A DNA stretch of 56,011 bases. Origin: Bacteroidales bacterium (lineage in GTDB: Bacteria; Bacteroidota; Bacteroidia; Bacteroidales; Bacteroidaceae). Under the pieces are notes generated by a model. That model was not told the origin of the DNA, did not search any database, and saw nothing but the letters and a program-made list of their open reading frames with translations. Shown here piece by piece: positions 1 to 9,454 of this stretch. A program made the position numbers and the translations under genes. The DNA lies in contig JAAYUD010000037.1 of NCBI GenBank assembly GCA_012517855.1, positions 1 to 56,011 on the forward strand, given 5' to 3'. The stretch's first letter is position 1, and every line of letters starts with the position of its first letter.

Positions 1-445
1 CATACATATCACCATTATGATAATACATCGTACCATGACCTTGCTGAAGATCCTGATACCACATTCCATCATAACGATTATTATCCGAAAAATAAAAGAT
101 ACCGTGTCCATGACGTACGTTATGGAACCACTGCCCCTCATATTTTTCCCCATCGGCGGTTGTGTACACGCCACTCCCTTCGCGCATACCATTCACATAG
201 TCACCTTCGTACGTATCTTTGTTTTTGAAAATGGTTTTTCCTTTACCATAAGGCTTGCCCTTTCGCAATTCACCGTTATAAACCGAACCATCTTTAAAAG
301 TATAGCTCCCTATTTCAGTATCGGCAGAAAGGGCATTCTTCACCTTGTTGAAGAATCCGCCATTATTTTGTGCTTGAAGATCCTTAGGAAAATAAGCAAA
401 AAGGATAACAATTATCGTATAAAATATCTTCTTCAAAAGTTTCAT
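1..445 (-). CDS. MORN-repeat protein (partial, runs off the left edge)
   Basis: The minus strand is open from an ATG at 443-445 to the window edge, so the stop is outside. The first ~25 residues are a signal peptide (MKLLKKIFYTIIVILFAYF, ending near LQAQ). From about residue 50 there are back-to-back MORN units: YNGELRKGKPYGKG, YEGDYVNGMREGSG, YEGQWFHNVRHGHG, YDGMWYQDLQQGHG. MORN repeats are ~23-residue beta-hairpins that mediate lipid or protein contact; in bacteria the role of secreted ones is mostly unknown. It starts 49 bases after the M16-like gene and probably ends the PBP1A-kdsB-M16 operon. The identification rests on my own reading of the strand. Function beyond a scaffold is not supported. 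Confidence 0.85.
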   Translation of the reverse strand, partial: MKLLKKIFYTIIVILFAYFPKDLQAQNNGGFFNKVKNALSADTEIGSYTFKDGSVYNGELRKGKPYGKGKTIFKNKDTYEGDYVNGMREGSGVYTTADGEKYEGQWFHNVRHGHGIFYFSDNNRYDGMWYQDLQQGHGTMYYHNGDMY

Positions 446-494
446 ACGGCAAATATACCATTTTTAATGAAAAATGAAAATGAATAGCCCTTTT

Positions 495-1781
495 TTAAAG
501 ATTCTTTTTACCGGATATGACTTCTTTTAAATTCTCTTTACATAAATATCGGCATGCCAAACGTTGCAATTCTTGAGGTGTCACCATTTGTATAGCTTTC
601 AATTCGTCGGAAAGAAAACTATCAGATAAATGATTGATAAATTGCATCTGATATACATCGGCAGCACTAAAAGACAATTCCATAGTACGACACAATGCGC
701 CCGTCATATAATTGCGGACAATAGTCAGTTCTTCTTCGCTAACCAATTCGTTTTGCAAACGATCCATCTCTTGGTATACCTCCTTAATAAGGGGTTCCAC
801 ATATTGCTCGCTTACTTCAGCTGTAATAATCAGCAAACTGCTATCAGGTTCGTGCGAAAAGCCCGAATAAATACCATAGGTATAGCCCTTCTCTTCACGG
901 ATATTCGACATAAGCCTACTGCCAAAATAACCTCCCAAAATAGTGACAAGCACATTGAACTTATGGTAATCGGGATGATGTTGATCAATAGTATGCATAC
1001 CCAGTTTGACAGAACTTTGTTGAGAATTAGAACGTTCTTCGAATATGCGTTTACTATCGGATATTTTTATATCAAAGTTTGGAAAAGTGATACTTTTCTG
1101 ACTGTTGCCAAAAGGAGCAGTACCAAAAAAATGCTCTGTTTGAGCAACAATACGGTCAGTTATCTTACCGGAAAGAACAATGTAACAATTATTAGAGTTG
1201 TAGTGCGTATCAAAATAGCGACGCAACATATCCGTATTCAATTTATCGAAGTCAGCCTCGGTAGTTCTACTACCCATCGGATGAGCGTCACCATAAAGAG
1301 CATTGCGTAGATTCCGCATTGTAGCATATTTGGCCTGGGTACTATTTATTTGAAATTTCTGCAACTCTCTATTGAGAAGCACCGCATATTCTTTCTCAGG
1401 AAAGACAGGCTCCTCTACAATCGACTCCAAAAGTCCTAGAGTTTGCTCAATATATTTATTCAAGCAATAAGCAGTGATATATGAATACTGAGGGAGCAAC
1501 GACAATTCAAGCATAGAACCATAAAAATCAAATTTCTCAGCAACCTGTGACGAAGTATATTTTGCAGTCCCCTCACGCAGCATAGAATTTGTAAAAAGAG
1601 CTTGTAACTTCTGATTTTGAGTCCAATAGCCCCCCCCGAACATAAAGTCTATGCGCGATACACTTTGTTCTTCCGAATTGATTATCATTAAAGGTATGCC
1701 ATTAGGCAATACAGTACGCTGTACCGGAAGCAGACCTATCTCGGAAAGATCTTTGGTCTTCGGTTGTTGAGTTCGATCCAT
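495..1781 (-). CDS. M16-family peptidase homologue lacking the zinc motif
   Basis: 428 residues, the length of one M16B (processing-peptidase-like) two-domain subunit. The place where the zinc-binding HxxEH should stand reads ALFTNSMLREGT (residues 61-72), so both histidines and the glutamate are missing. The C-terminal half keeps the conserved R/Y element IREEKGYTYGIYSGF near residues 293-307, which in paired M16B enzymes belongs to the non-catalytic subunit. No signal peptide is evident, so it is probably cytoplasmic. Its ATG overlaps the stop of kdsB by one base (TAATG), implying translational coupling. No catalytic partner lies in the window. It could act with a distant HxxEH subunit or be a pure binding protein. 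Confidence 0.88.
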   Translation of the reverse strand: MDRTQQPKTKDLSEIGLLPVQRTVLPNGIPLMIINSEEQSVSRIDFMFGGGYWTQNQKLQALFTNSMLREGTAKYTSSQVAEKFDFYGSMLELSLLPQYSYITAYCLNKYIEQTLGLLESIVEEPVFPEKEYAVLLNRELQKFQINSTQAKYATMRNLRNALYGDAHPMGSRTTEADFDKLNTDMLRRYFDTHYNSNNCYIVLSGKITDRIVAQTEHFFGTAPFGNSQKSITFPNFDIKISDSKRIFEERSNSQQSSVKLGMHTIDQHHPDYHKFNVLVTILGGYFGSRLMSNIREEKGYTYGIYSGFSHEPDSSLLIITAEVSEQYVEPLIKEVYQEMDRLQNELVSEEELTIVRNYMTGALCRTMELSFSAADVYQMQFINHLSDSFLSDELKAIQMVTPQELQRLACRYLCKENLKEVISGKKNL

Positions 1782-2536
1782 TATTCTACTGTTTGTTTTA
1801 AGAAGTCTTCGGCACGCTGTAAATCCTCAGGAGTATCAATTCCAATGGTTTCAATATTTGTAATGCCTACCTTAATACGATAGCCGTCTTGTAGCCAGCG
1901 CAACTGTTCAAGAGACTCGGCCTTTTCTAACGAAGACATGGGCAATTGGGTAATTTCGCGAAGCACTTCATTGCGATAAGCATATAGCCCTATGTGTTTA
2001 TAATAAATATGATTTTGAAGCCATGTTTGTCTGTCGGCATTACGCTGATAAGGAATGATAGAACGAGAAAAATACATCGCGTTCATATTATGATCAACCA
2101 CGACCTTCGGTGAATTCACATTTTCGAGTAATTCAAACGGACTATCCGCATTGAAAGGTTTCACCAACGTAGCTATTTGTGTTTCGGGATCATCAAAACA
2201 ATGCTTCACGGTTTCCAACTGTTCCGATTGAATAAAATGTTCATCGCCTTGTATATTGATCACTACATCGCAGCCGTTTCCAATCTTTGTATAAGCTTCA
2301 TAGCAACGATCCGTACCACTCTTATGATTGACAGACGTCATAACCACCTTACCACCAAATGCGGCAACAGCTTGATAGATTCGTTCATCGTCGGTTGCTA
2401 CACACGTATCATCGAGAATATCATTCACTCTACTATACACTCTTTCTATAATAGTCTTTCCACCAAGCACCGCCAAAGGCTTGCCCGGGAAACGAGTAGA
2501 TGCATATCGTGCCGGAATAATTCCTAAAAAATTCAT
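1781..2536 (-). CDS. kdsB: 3-deoxy-manno-octulosonate cytidylyltransferase (CMP-KDO synthetase)
   Basis: KdsB activates KDO with CTP to CMP-KDO, the donor used to build the inner core of lipopolysaccharide; it is cytoplasmic. The 251-residue length is the family norm. The nucleotide-binding start IIPARYASTRFPGKPL (residues 6-21) is diagnostic, and the NIQGDE metal/substrate segment follows near residue 94. It sits 21 bases after the PBP1A stop and overlaps the M16-like gene by one base, so it belongs to an envelope-biogenesis operon read leftwards. No anomalies are visible. Confidence 0.95.
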   Translation of the reverse strand: MNFLGIIPARYASTRFPGKPLAVLGGKTIIERVYSRVNDILDDTCVATDDERIYQAVAAFGGKVVMTSVNHKSGTDRCYEAYTKIGNGCDVVINIQGDEHFIQSEQLETVKHCFDDPETQIATLVKPFNADSPFELLENVNSPKVVVDHNMNAMYFSRSIIPYQRNADRQTWLQNHIYYKHIGLYAYRNEVLREITQLPMSSLEKAESLEQLRWLQDGYRIKVGITNIETIGIDTPEDLQRAEDFLKQTVE

Positions 2537-2557
2537 CTTTATTGCTATTTGTTTATA

Positions 2558-4891
2558 TCATTCAAATAAATCGTCAATACCTTGCTCTCCCCCACTCGAT
2601 CCTTTATCGGGTGTTGCTATTGGAGCACTACCACATGGATCAAAGCCATTCGGTATCTGAAATTTCTCGTTCTGTTTGTATTTGAGGGCCTTGTCAGCAT
2701 AAACTTTCTTCATGTAGATACCCCATATAGGAAGTGCCATGGACGAACCTTGCCCATAAGTCATTGTATCAAAGTGAATATCTCTATTTTCACCTCCTAC
2801 CCATACACCAGTGACCAGCGATGGCGTAAAGCCGATAAACCAACCCTCGGAATTACGATTTGAAGTTCCTGTTTTACCACAAACATCTGCCGAAGTGTAT
2901 CGTCGCACTCGTCCTGCCGTACCATGATTGACAACTTCTCTAAGCATGATCAACATTTTGTAGGCACTATTAGCACTAATTACCTCACTCATACGAGGGG
3001 TAAAAGTCGAAATCACATTACCCTTGCTATCTTCTATCTTCGTAACAAGAAGAGGAGCCACCCTTATGCCTTTATCGGCAAAAGCGGTATATGCACTAAC
3101 CATTTCGCCCACGGATATATCACAAGGGCCGAGACACAACGAAACGGTAGGCTGAATATTCTGATTTTCGATCCCGAAACTATGAATGAGTCGGACAAAA
3201 GCATAAGGATTAAGTTTACTCATCAAATAAGCCGATATCCAGTTGTTAGAGTTGGCAAGCCCCCATTTCAAAGTAACAATTTGCCCATAATTCCGTCTGC
3301 TGGCATTTCGAGGACTCCATGCTTTACCATTCTCATCAATAAGTGTCTGCTCCACATTCCGAGTCACATCGCACGGCGAATAGCCATTTTCCATAGCCAA
3401 AGCATACAAGAAAGGTTTGATGGTAGAACCCACTTGACGGCGTCCCACCATTGCCATATCATATTGGAAGAAATTATAGTTCGGACCGCCCACATACGCC
3501 TTGACGTATCCTGTCACAGGATCCATCGACATAAATCCGGCACGCAAGTAGAACTGATAATATTTGATACTATCAAGAGGCGTCATCACTGTATCTTTCT
3601 CGCCGTGCCAAGTAAATACCGACATAGGTTCTGGAGTGTGGAATGCCTTTCTGATTTGCTCTTCCGAGCATCCGGCAGCCTTCATGTCATGGTATCGGCC
3701 ACTTTGCCTGATATACTTATTTAATATACTATTCACTTGTTGCTTGGAAAGCTGATTGGTAAATGGAGCCGTGGAACGCCCACTCTTTTCTTTGAAGAAT
3801 AGAGGCTGCAAATAATGTCCCAAATGTTCTTCTACAGCTTCCTCTGCATATTTTTGCATGTGCGAATTAATCGTTGTATAAATTTTCAATCCATCAGTAT
3901 ATATATTGTAGTTGGTACCGTCGGATTTCTTATTTTTATCACACCAGCCATAGAGCGGATTAGTCTCCCAAGCCAACGAATCTTGATAATATTTCTGATG
4001 ATCGTAGAAAGGATAATCGCTTCTGGACGGTTTATGAGCCGTCATCATAATACGTAGATATTCTCTGAAGTAAGTGGCAAGACCTTCTTTATGATCAACC
4101 CTATGATAATGAAGTGTAAGAGGCAGAGCCTGCAGAGAGTCACACTCGGCATCCGAAAGATAACCCGCCTTACGCATCTGATCAAGCACAACATTGCGCC
4201 GTTGTCGGGTACGCTCATTATATCTTACCGGATTAAAATAGGATGAGTTTTTGCACATACCGATAAGCGTAGCCGATTCTTCGGTTTTCAGATCTTTCGG
4301 CAAACAACCGAAATAGGTATATGCCGCAGTTTTAATACCGACTGCATTATTTAAAAAATCAAACTTATTGAGATACATCGTCAGAATTTCTTCCTTCGTG
4401 TAATATCTTTCAAGCCGCACAGCAATCACCCATTCGATAGGTTTCTGAAAAAGGCGTTGCATAGAAGTTGTTGCTTGTTCCTCCGTAAAAAGTTGTTTGG
4501 CAAGCTGTTGAGTGATAGTACTACCACCACCGGCATTTTTCTGTTGAAAGATACCACGCTTTACGACAGCACGCATCAATGCTTTGGCATCAATACCCGA
4601 ATGTTCTCTGAAACGAATATCTTCGGTAGCTATCAATGCATTGATCAAACTGGAAGGTAACTCTCTATACGAGCTATAGACTCTATTTTCCTTATTAAGC
4701 GACCATGTTCCGAGAACCATGCCATCATCTGAAAGAATTTCCGTAGCAAACTTGTAATTCGGATTTTCCAACTCCTCGATGTCGGGCATATAGCCTATCC
4801 ATCCATGAGCGATAGCAAAAAAGAGGATAAAAATTGATAAGGTGATGACACCTAGAAATATCCAAAATCCTTTTATTATTTTCTTAACCAT
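2558..4891 (-). CDS. Class A penicillin-binding protein (PBP1A-like transglycosylase/transpeptidase)
   Basis: A bifunctional peptidoglycan synthase anchored by one N-terminal membrane helix (about residues 6-30) with the rest periplasmic. The GT51 glycosyltransferase domain shows EDIRFREHSGID (catalytic Glu) and GGSTITQQLAKQLF. The transpeptidase domain shows GSTIKP (catalytic Ser near residue 489), SNN and GKTGTS. I chose the ATG at 4891 (777 aa). A longer ATG at 4918 exists, but a -7-like box (TACATTTG on the minus strand) overlaps it, which would put the transcript start inside that extension. First gene of the operon with kdsB, the M16-like gene and the MORN gene. Confidence 0.94.
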   Translation of the reverse strand: MVKKIIKGFWIFLGVITLSIFILFFAIAHGWIGYMPDIEELENPNYKFATEILSDDGMVLGTWSLNKENRVYSSYRELPSSLINALIATEDIRFREHSGIDAKALMRAVVKRGIFQQKNAGGGSTITQQLAKQLFTEEQATTSMQRLFQKPIEWVIAVRLERYYTKEEILTMYLNKFDFLNNAVGIKTAAYTYFGCLPKDLKTEESATLIGMCKNSSYFNPVRYNERTRQRRNVVLDQMRKAGYLSDAECDSLQALPLTLHYHRVDHKEGLATYFREYLRIMMTAHKPSRSDYPFYDHQKYYQDSLAWETNPLYGWCDKNKKSDGTNYNIYTDGLKIYTTINSHMQKYAEEAVEEHLGHYLQPLFFKEKSGRSTAPFTNQLSKQQVNSILNKYIRQSGRYHDMKAAGCSEEQIRKAFHTPEPMSVFTWHGEKDTVMTPLDSIKYYQFYLRAGFMSMDPVTGYVKAYVGGPNYNFFQYDMAMVGRRQVGSTIKPFLYALAMENGYSPCDVTRNVEQTLIDENGKAWSPRNASRRNYGQIVTLKWGLANSNNWISAYLMSKLNPYAFVRLIHSFGIENQNIQPTVSLCLGPCDISVGEMVSAYTAFADKGIRVAPLLVTKIEDSKGNVISTFTPRMSEVISANSAYKMLIMLREVVNHGTAGRVRRYTSADVCGKTGTSNRNSEGWFIGFTPSLVTGVWVGGENRDIHFDTMTYGQGSSMALPIWGIYMKKVYADKALKYKQNEKFQIPNGFDPCGSAPIATPDKGSSGGEQGIDDLFE

Positions 4892-4915
4892 AGCATGCCT
4901 AATATATTCAAAATG

Positions 4916-4923
4916 CAAATGTA
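4916..4923 (-). promoter_or_regulatory. Putative -7 box of the PBP1A-kdsB operon
   Basis: Minus strand TACATTTG fits the Bacteroidetes -7 consensus TAnnTTTG. No convincing -33 TTTG at the usual spacing, so this is tentative. It is used here to prefer the downstream ATG of the PBP gene. Confidence 0.4.
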
Positions 4924-5021
4924 GACATAAAACTTTATTTTTGGAAAAGATTCATCAAATAGTTGTTTGTTTGATAAATATTAATTAGTAATTTTACAAC
5001 GCAAAAAGATGAAAATAAAAT

Positions 5022-5966
5022 ATGCAAAACATGGAAAATAGGAGTTTAGTAACCATCGCAGACTATAGTAAAGAAAAAATACTCTACATGCTACAGATGG
5101 CAGCAGAATTTGAGAAGAATCCTAACCGCAATTTACTGAGAAGTAAAGTTGTAGCGACCCTTTTCTTCGAACCGTCAACGCGTACACGTTTGAGTTTCGA
5201 AACAGCAGCCAATCGACTTAAAGCTCGAGTTATCGGTTTCAGTGATCCAAAAGCTACCAGTTCTTCGAAAGGAGAATCGTTGAAAGATACGATTATGATG
5301 GTAAGCAACTATGCCGACGTCATCGTGATGCGCCATTATTTGGAAGGAGCAGCCCAATATGCCAGCGAGATAGCTCCCGTACCGATAGTCAATGCAGGCG
5401 ACGGCGCCAATCAACATCCATCTCAAACAATGCTCGACTTATATTCCATTTACAAGACTCAAGGAACACTAGAAAATTTAAACATCTTTTTAGTCGGAGA
5501 TTTAAAATATGGACGCACAGTCCATTCCCTTATTCAGGCAATGCGCCACTTCAACCCGACTTTCCATTTTGTGGCTCCCGCAGAACTTAAAATGCCTGAG
5601 GAATACAAACTTTATTGCAAAGAATATCAAATAAAATACGAAGAACATTCAGAATTTACCGCGGAGACTATTCAAGATGCCGACATTCTATATATGACCA
5701 GAGTACAACGTGAACGATTCACGGATCTGATGGAATACGAACGGGTAAAGAATGTCTTCATTCTGCGCAACTCAATGCTGGCAGCGACCCGCCCCAACCT
5801 AAAGATTCTTCATCCACTACCGAGAGTGAACGAAATCTCTTATGATGTAGACGAGAGCCCTAAAGCATATTACTATCAACAAGCCCACAACGGACTATTT
5901 GCCCGCCAAGCTATACTTTGCGATGTACTAGGCATTACGTTAGATGAAATCAAAAAAGAACAATGA
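5022..5966 (+). CDS. pyrB: Aspartate carbamoyltransferase, catalytic chain
   Basis: Catalyses carbamoyl phosphate + L-aspartate to N-carbamoyl-aspartate, the committed step of pyrimidine synthesis, in the cytoplasm. The carbamoyl-phosphate signature [10 protein letters not shown] lies near residue 53 and HPLPR near residue 264; the ~310-aa length is normal for a catalytic chain. A second ATG nine bases downstream (MENRSL...) may be the real start, since relatives that I recall begin there. The 3' end overlaps pyrI by four bases (ATGA), as expected for subunits made in fixed proportion. No leader attenuator is obvious upstream. Confidence 0.96.
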   Translation: MQNMENRSLVTIADYSKEKILYMLQMAAEFEKNPNRNLLRSKVVATLFFEPSTRTRLSFETAANRLKARVIGFSDPKATSSSKGESLKDTIMMVSNYADVIVMRHYLEGAAQYASEIAPVPIVNAGDGANQHPSQTMLDLYSIYKTQGTLENLNIFLVGDLKYGRTVHSLIQAMRHFNPTFHFVAPAELKMPEEYKLYCKEYQIKYEEHSEFTAETIQDADILYMTRVQRERFTDLMEYERVKNVFILRNSMLAATRPNLKILHPLPRVNEISYDVDESPKAYYYQQAHNGLFARQAILCDVLGITLDEIKKEQ

Positions 5967-6430
5967 GTAATATTATCAATAAACGAGAATTACAAGTAGC
6001 CGCTATCGAAAACGGTACTGTTATCGACCATATTCCCGCCGACAAATTATTTTCGGTGGTATCTTTACTAGGTCTGCAACAAATGAGCAACAAAATAACC
6101 ATCGGCTTCAACTTTGATAGCAAAAAGCTAGGCAAAAAAGGTCTCATCAAAATAGCCGATAAGTTTCTCACCGATGATGAACTAAATCGCCTGTCGATTG
6201 TTGCCCCACATATAATAATGAGCATTATACGCGACTTTAAAGTCGTTGAAAAACATAATGTTGAAATGCCTTCCCTTTTGCGTGGTATTGTCAAATGCAC
6301 CAATCCGAAATGCATCACCAATAATGAACCCATGCAAACTCTTTTCCAGGTAGTAGATAAAGACAACTGTGTCATTCGTTGCCACTACTGCGAAAAAGAG
6401 CAACAACGTAACGAAATACAAATTTTATAA
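5963..6430 (+). CDS. pyrI: Aspartate carbamoyltransferase, regulatory chain
   Basis: The 155-residue regulatory subunit binds CTP/ATP and confers allosteric control on PyrB. The C-terminal zinc site is complete: Cys112 and Cys117 (CTNPKC) with Cys140 and Cys143 (CHYC). The N-terminal nucleotide-binding domain precedes it. The start overlaps the pyrB stop (ATGA), so the two chains are translationally coupled. Presence of pyrI implies the dodecameric, CTP-inhibited form of the enzyme rather than the unregulated trimer. Confidence 0.96.
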   Translation: MSNIINKRELQVAAIENGTVIDHIPADKLFSVVSLLGLQQMSNKITIGFNFDSKKLGKKGLIKIADKFLTDDELNRLSIVAPHIIMSIIRDFKVVEKHNVEMPSLLRGIVKCTNPKCITNNEPMQTLFQVVDKDNCVIRCHYCEKEQQRNEIQIL

Positions 6431-6437
6431 CAAGCCT

Positions 6438-7001
6438 ATGAGACAAGATTTCAAACCGGGGACTATGATTTATCCCTTACCGGCCGTACTTGTCAGTTGT
6501 GGCAACGATGAATCCGAATATAATGTTTTCACCGTAGCATGGACAGGTACCATTTGTTCCAATCCGCCCATGTGTTATATTTCTGTACGCCCATCACGCC
6601 ATTCATATCCCATTATTAAAAAGAACATGGAATTCGTCATCAATCTGACAACGGCCGAAATGGCTCGAGCCACTGATTGGTGCGGAATTCGTTCCGGAGA
6701 CGACTACAATAAGTTCAAAGAAATGAATCTTACGCCAGGCAAATGTTCCATAGTAAAAGCTCCACTGATAGAAGAATCGCCACTTTGCATTGAGTGCAGG
6801 GTCAAAGAAGTGATGTCGCTCGGTTCTCACGATATGTTTATTGCCGATGTTGTAAATATTCGAATAGATGATAAATATATGCAAGAAGACGGACGATTCG
6901 ACTTGGCAGCTTCCGGATTAATGGCTTACGTGCACGGCGGATACTTCAATCTGGGTAATAAAATAGGTAAGTTCGGATGGTCGGTCGAAAAGAAAAAATA
7001 A
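6438..7001 (+). CDS. Flavin reductase-like (FMN-binding split-barrel) protein
   Basis: 187 residues from the ATG at 6438, eight bases after the pyrI stop; an upstream in-frame ATG at 6369 would lie inside pyrI and is rejected. The sequence has the flavoredoxin/flavin-reductase pattern: MIYPLPAVLVSCGN at the start, then CYISVRPSRHSY and the FVINLTTAEMA segment, which contact FMN. Such proteins reduce flavins or carry FMN in electron transfer; the substrate here is unknown. It shares the pyrBI transcript and its 3' end overlaps the next gene by 25 bases. A link to pyrimidine synthesis is not evident. Confidence 0.87.
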   Translation: MRQDFKPGTMIYPLPAVLVSCGNDESEYNVFTVAWTGTICSNPPMCYISVRPSRHSYPIIKKNMEFVINLTTAEMARATDWCGIRSGDDYNKFKEMNLTPGKCSIVKAPLIEESPLCIECRVKEVMSLGSHDMFIADVVNIRIDDKYMQEDGRFDLAASGLMAYVHGGYFNLGNKIGKFGWSVEKKK

Positions 7002-7738
7002 TCTTTCTACTAAGTGCGGCAATTGTGTTATGCCTACTAAGGCCAGCTATTGCGGCAGCACAAAGTTTGGCGCGTGGTAAAGAAGAAATTGCCACGCGCC
7101 AAATGAGATATAATAAAAAAATCAATTTCGGTATAAAAGGAGGCTTCCGCTCTACTACTTATATCGTATCCGATCTTTTAATTGCCGGACAAAGAGTCGA
7201 AGACCCACAAAAGAATTATCTTCTCGGCTACTATGCCGCCCTCTTTACACGTTTTAATTTCAAACGCAGGTTCCTGCAAGCCGAAATATCATACAATATC
7301 GACCGTGCCGAAGTGCTTCTTAATAAAGGTATACCGACGAGCAGTAGCACACCAATTCGCAACGTCACAAGCAACATACAATCAATCAGCTTCCCGTTAA
7401 TGTGTGGATTTTATATTGTTCGAAATGGACCATATACACTATCCGTTTTTTTAGGTCCTAAAGCAGAGTATATTGTAAAATCCAATATAGATTACGAGAA
7501 TTTCGAACAACAAAACATCAAAGAGAAACTGCACCCGCTCAATCTTGCTATCGTCAGCGGTATTTCTGTCAGCATTTCGAAAGTCTTTTTCGATTTTCGA
7601 TACGAGCAAGAGACAATGAATATATCCAAATCCGTAAGCTATGACCCGCAAGCAAATGAAAGTGGAGCAGGGGCAGGAAACATCAAATTTCATAGGCGCG
7701 GCAGTTCGTTAAGTTTTTCGTTCGGGGTACTTTTTTAG
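6977..7738 (+). CDS. Outer-membrane beta-barrel protein, PorT-like
   Basis: 253 residues with an N-terminal signal peptide (hydrophobic run IIFLLSAAIVLCLL, cut near AAAQS). The remainder alternates amphipathic strands, for example NFGIKGGFRSTTYIV and the last strand SLSFSFGVLF ending in an aromatic, the usual C-terminal signature of an outer-membrane barrel. Matches the general PorT/OmpW-like Bacteroidetes barrel style; transport substrate unknown. The start overlaps the flavin reductase gene by 25 bases, but the signal peptide requires this start. Translational coupling to pyrBI and the reductase is likely. Confidence 0.75.
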   Translation: MVGRKEKIIFLLSAAIVLCLLRPAIAAAQSLARGKEEIATRQMRYNKKINFGIKGGFRSTTYIVSDLLIAGQRVEDPQKNYLLGYYAALFTRFNFKRRFLQAEISYNIDRAEVLLNKGIPTSSSTPIRNVTSNIQSISFPLMCGFYIVRNGPYTLSVFLGPKAEYIVKSNIDYENFEQQNIKEKLHPLNLAIVSGISVSISKVFFDFRYEQETMNISKSVSYDPQANESGAGAGNIKFHRRGSSLSFSFGVLF

Positions 7739-7761
7739 CAGAAATATTCTTGGTGTTTTTC

Positions 7762-7791
7762 TTGCGGTCTGATTATTTTTGCCTAATTTTG
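7762..7791 (+). promoter_or_regulatory. glyA promoter (-33 TTG, -7 TAATTTTG)
   Basis: TTG at 7762-7764, a 19-base spacer, then TAATTTTG at 7784-7791, which fits the Bacteroidetes sigma-ABfr consensus well. The glyA ATG follows at 7853, giving a ~55-base leader. Confidence 0.65.
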
Positions 7792-7852
7792 CAACATAAT
7801 GAAAGAATAATATAGTAAATAACTAATTAATCTTTACCTATTTTTAAACATA

Positions 7853-9133
7853 ATGAAAAGAGACGATTTAATTTTCAACATCATTGAAAAAGAGCATCAG
7901 CGTCAGTTGAAAGGCATTGAGTTAATCGCTTCAGAAAATTTTGTAAGCGATGAAGTTATGCAGGCAATGGGATCTTGCCTTACTAACAAGTATGCAGAAG
8001 GTTATCCCGGCAAACGTTATTATGGAGGCTGCGAAGTTGTCGATGAAAGCGAAACATTGGCTATCGACCGCATCAAACAACTTTTTGATGCCGAATATGC
8101 CAACGTACAACCCCACTCCGGTGCCCAAGCCAATGCAGCAGTATTCCTTGCAGTGCTCAATCCCGGCGATAAATTCATGGGATTGAACTTAGCCCACGGC
8201 GGACACTTGTCCCACGGCTCACTAGTCAATACGTCAGGTATTATCTACGAGCCACACGAATACAATCTAAATCGCGAAACAGGACGTGTAGACTACGACG
8301 AGATGGAGCAGATAGCTCTTCGTGAACACCCGAAAATGATTATTGGTGGAGGTTCGGCCTACTCTCGTGAATGGGATTATAAAAGAATGCGTGAGATTGC
8401 CGATAAGATAGGTGCTATTTTGATGATTGACATGGCTCATCCTGCTGGCCTCATTGCAGCCGGACTACTCGACAACCCATTGAAATATGCCCACATCGTA
8501 ACTTCTACTACCCACAAGACATTGCGTGGACCGCGTGGAGGTATTATCTTAATGGGAAAAGATTTCGACAATCCATGGGGCAAAACAACTCCTAAAGGCG
8601 AAATCAAAAAAATGTCGGCATTGCTCAATTCTGCTGTATTCCCTGGTATTCAAGGGGGACCGCTTGAGCACGTCATCGCTGCTAAAGCTGTAGCATTCGG
8701 CGAAGCATTGCAACCTGAATTTAAAGAATACCAAAAGCAAGTGAAGAAAAATGCTGCTGTGCTGGCTCAAGAATTAATAAATCGTGGCTTTGATATCGTA
8801 TCAGGCGGCACGGACAATCACTCCATGCTAGTTGACTTACGCAGCAAATTTCCAGATTTAACCGGTAAGGTTGCCGAAAAAGTTTTAGTTTCTGCCGATA
8901 TTACCGTTAACAAAAATATGGTACCATTCGATACTCGTTCTGCATTCCAAACATCAGGTATACGTCTTGGCACTCCAGCTATTACAACCCGCGGTGCCAA
9001 AGAAGAATTGATGGGCGAGATAGCAGAAATGATAGAAACGGTTCTGTCGAATGTAGAGAATGAAGCTGTTATCGCAAAAGTACGTGCACACGTTAATGAG
9101 ATGATGGTGAAATATCCGATATTCGCATATTAA
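7853..9133 (+). CDS. glyA: Serine hydroxymethyltransferase
   Basis: PLP enzyme converting serine and tetrahydrofolate to glycine and 5,10-methylene-tetrahydrofolate, the main one-carbon source; cytoplasmic. 426 residues, the normal length. Diagnostic segments are [11 protein letters not shown] near the N-terminus, [12 protein letters not shown], and the PLP-lysine motif [13 protein letters not shown] with the lysine at residue 222. Own promoter just upstream and a strong palindromic terminator downstream, so it is monocistronic. Confidence 0.98.
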   Translation: MKRDDLIFNIIEKEHQRQLKGIELIASENFVSDEVMQAMGSCLTNKYAEGYPGKRYYGGCEVVDESETLAIDRIKQLFDAEYANVQPHSGAQANAAVFLAVLNPGDKFMGLNLAHGGHLSHGSLVNTSGIIYEPHEYNLNRETGRVDYDEMEQIALREHPKMIIGGGSAYSREWDYKRMREIADKIGAILMIDMAHPAGLIAAGLLDNPLKYAHIVTSTTHKTLRGPRGGIILMGKDFDNPWGKTTPKGEIKKMSALLNSAVFPGIQGGPLEHVIAAKAVAFGEALQPEFKEYQKQVKKNAAVLAQELINRGFDIVSGGTDNHSMLVDLRSKFPDLTGKVAEKVLVSADITVNKNMVPFDTRSAFQTSGIRLGTPAITTRGAKEELMGEIAEMIETVLSNVENEAVIAKVRAHVNEMMVKYPIFAY

Positions 9134-9160
9134 AAGAAATCGATTATTCGATATTCTTAT

Positions 9161-9220
9161 CATTATACTAAATAGAGAAGGCTGTACTTGCAAGTACAAC
9201 CTTCTCTATTTAGTATAATG
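9161..9220. terminator. 60-bp near-perfect palindrome, bidirectional terminator
   Basis: Left arm CATTATACTAAATAGAGAAG and its exact complement end at 9220, continuing inward; the full 60 bases equal their reverse complement except for one mispaired position. Located 27 bases after the glyA stop between convergent genes, consistent with stopping transcription from both sides. Confidence 0.8.
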
Positions 9221-9287
9221 CACGACAGAGCCAAAATAGGCTGATAATTAAAGGAATAGAAGCTTTAAAAAGAGCGTCTATATCCTA

Positions 9288-9380
9288 CAAAATCGTCGTA
9301 TGTTAGTTTTTTCGGTGACGTCCTTAAGTTTTTCAGAAAACGTATGGACGTCAACAAATTTAGGAGCATATGTGGTTTTA
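9288..9380 (+). repeat. Dispersed intergenic repeat, copy 1
   Basis: Begins CAAAATCGTCGTATGTTAG, with TGACGTCC (9315-9322 region) and GGACGTCA (about 9346-9353) forming an 8-bp perfect stem extended inward by G-C and T-rich/A-rich pairing, then ACAAATTTAGGAGCATATGTGG. Closely matches copies at 24838, 40671 and 55886, all in the same orientation. Confidence 0.85.
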
Positions 9381-9454
9381 CGACGCAAAGACATTCATGT
9401 CATGTTAAGAACCTTGTTTTAGCTTATGCAAACGCATAAAGAACAACATTTAGG

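Larger units (their letters stand above)
9134..9454. other. Intergenic region between convergent glyA and metallophosphoesterase genes
   Basis: 321 bases with no gene. It holds the 60-bp terminator palindrome (9161-9220) and copy 1 of the dispersed 93-bp repeat (9288-9380). The remaining ~75 bases before the phosphoesterase stop show nothing recognisable. Confidence 0.7.

Noticed and set aside
17-487. 156-codon plus-strand frame at the left end
   Set aside because: It is the complement of the MORN-repeat gene read on the minus strand.
6369-6437. Longer start for the flavin reductase
   Set aside because: It would lie entirely inside pyrI, while ATG 6438 sits right after the pyrI stop and fits the family N-terminus.
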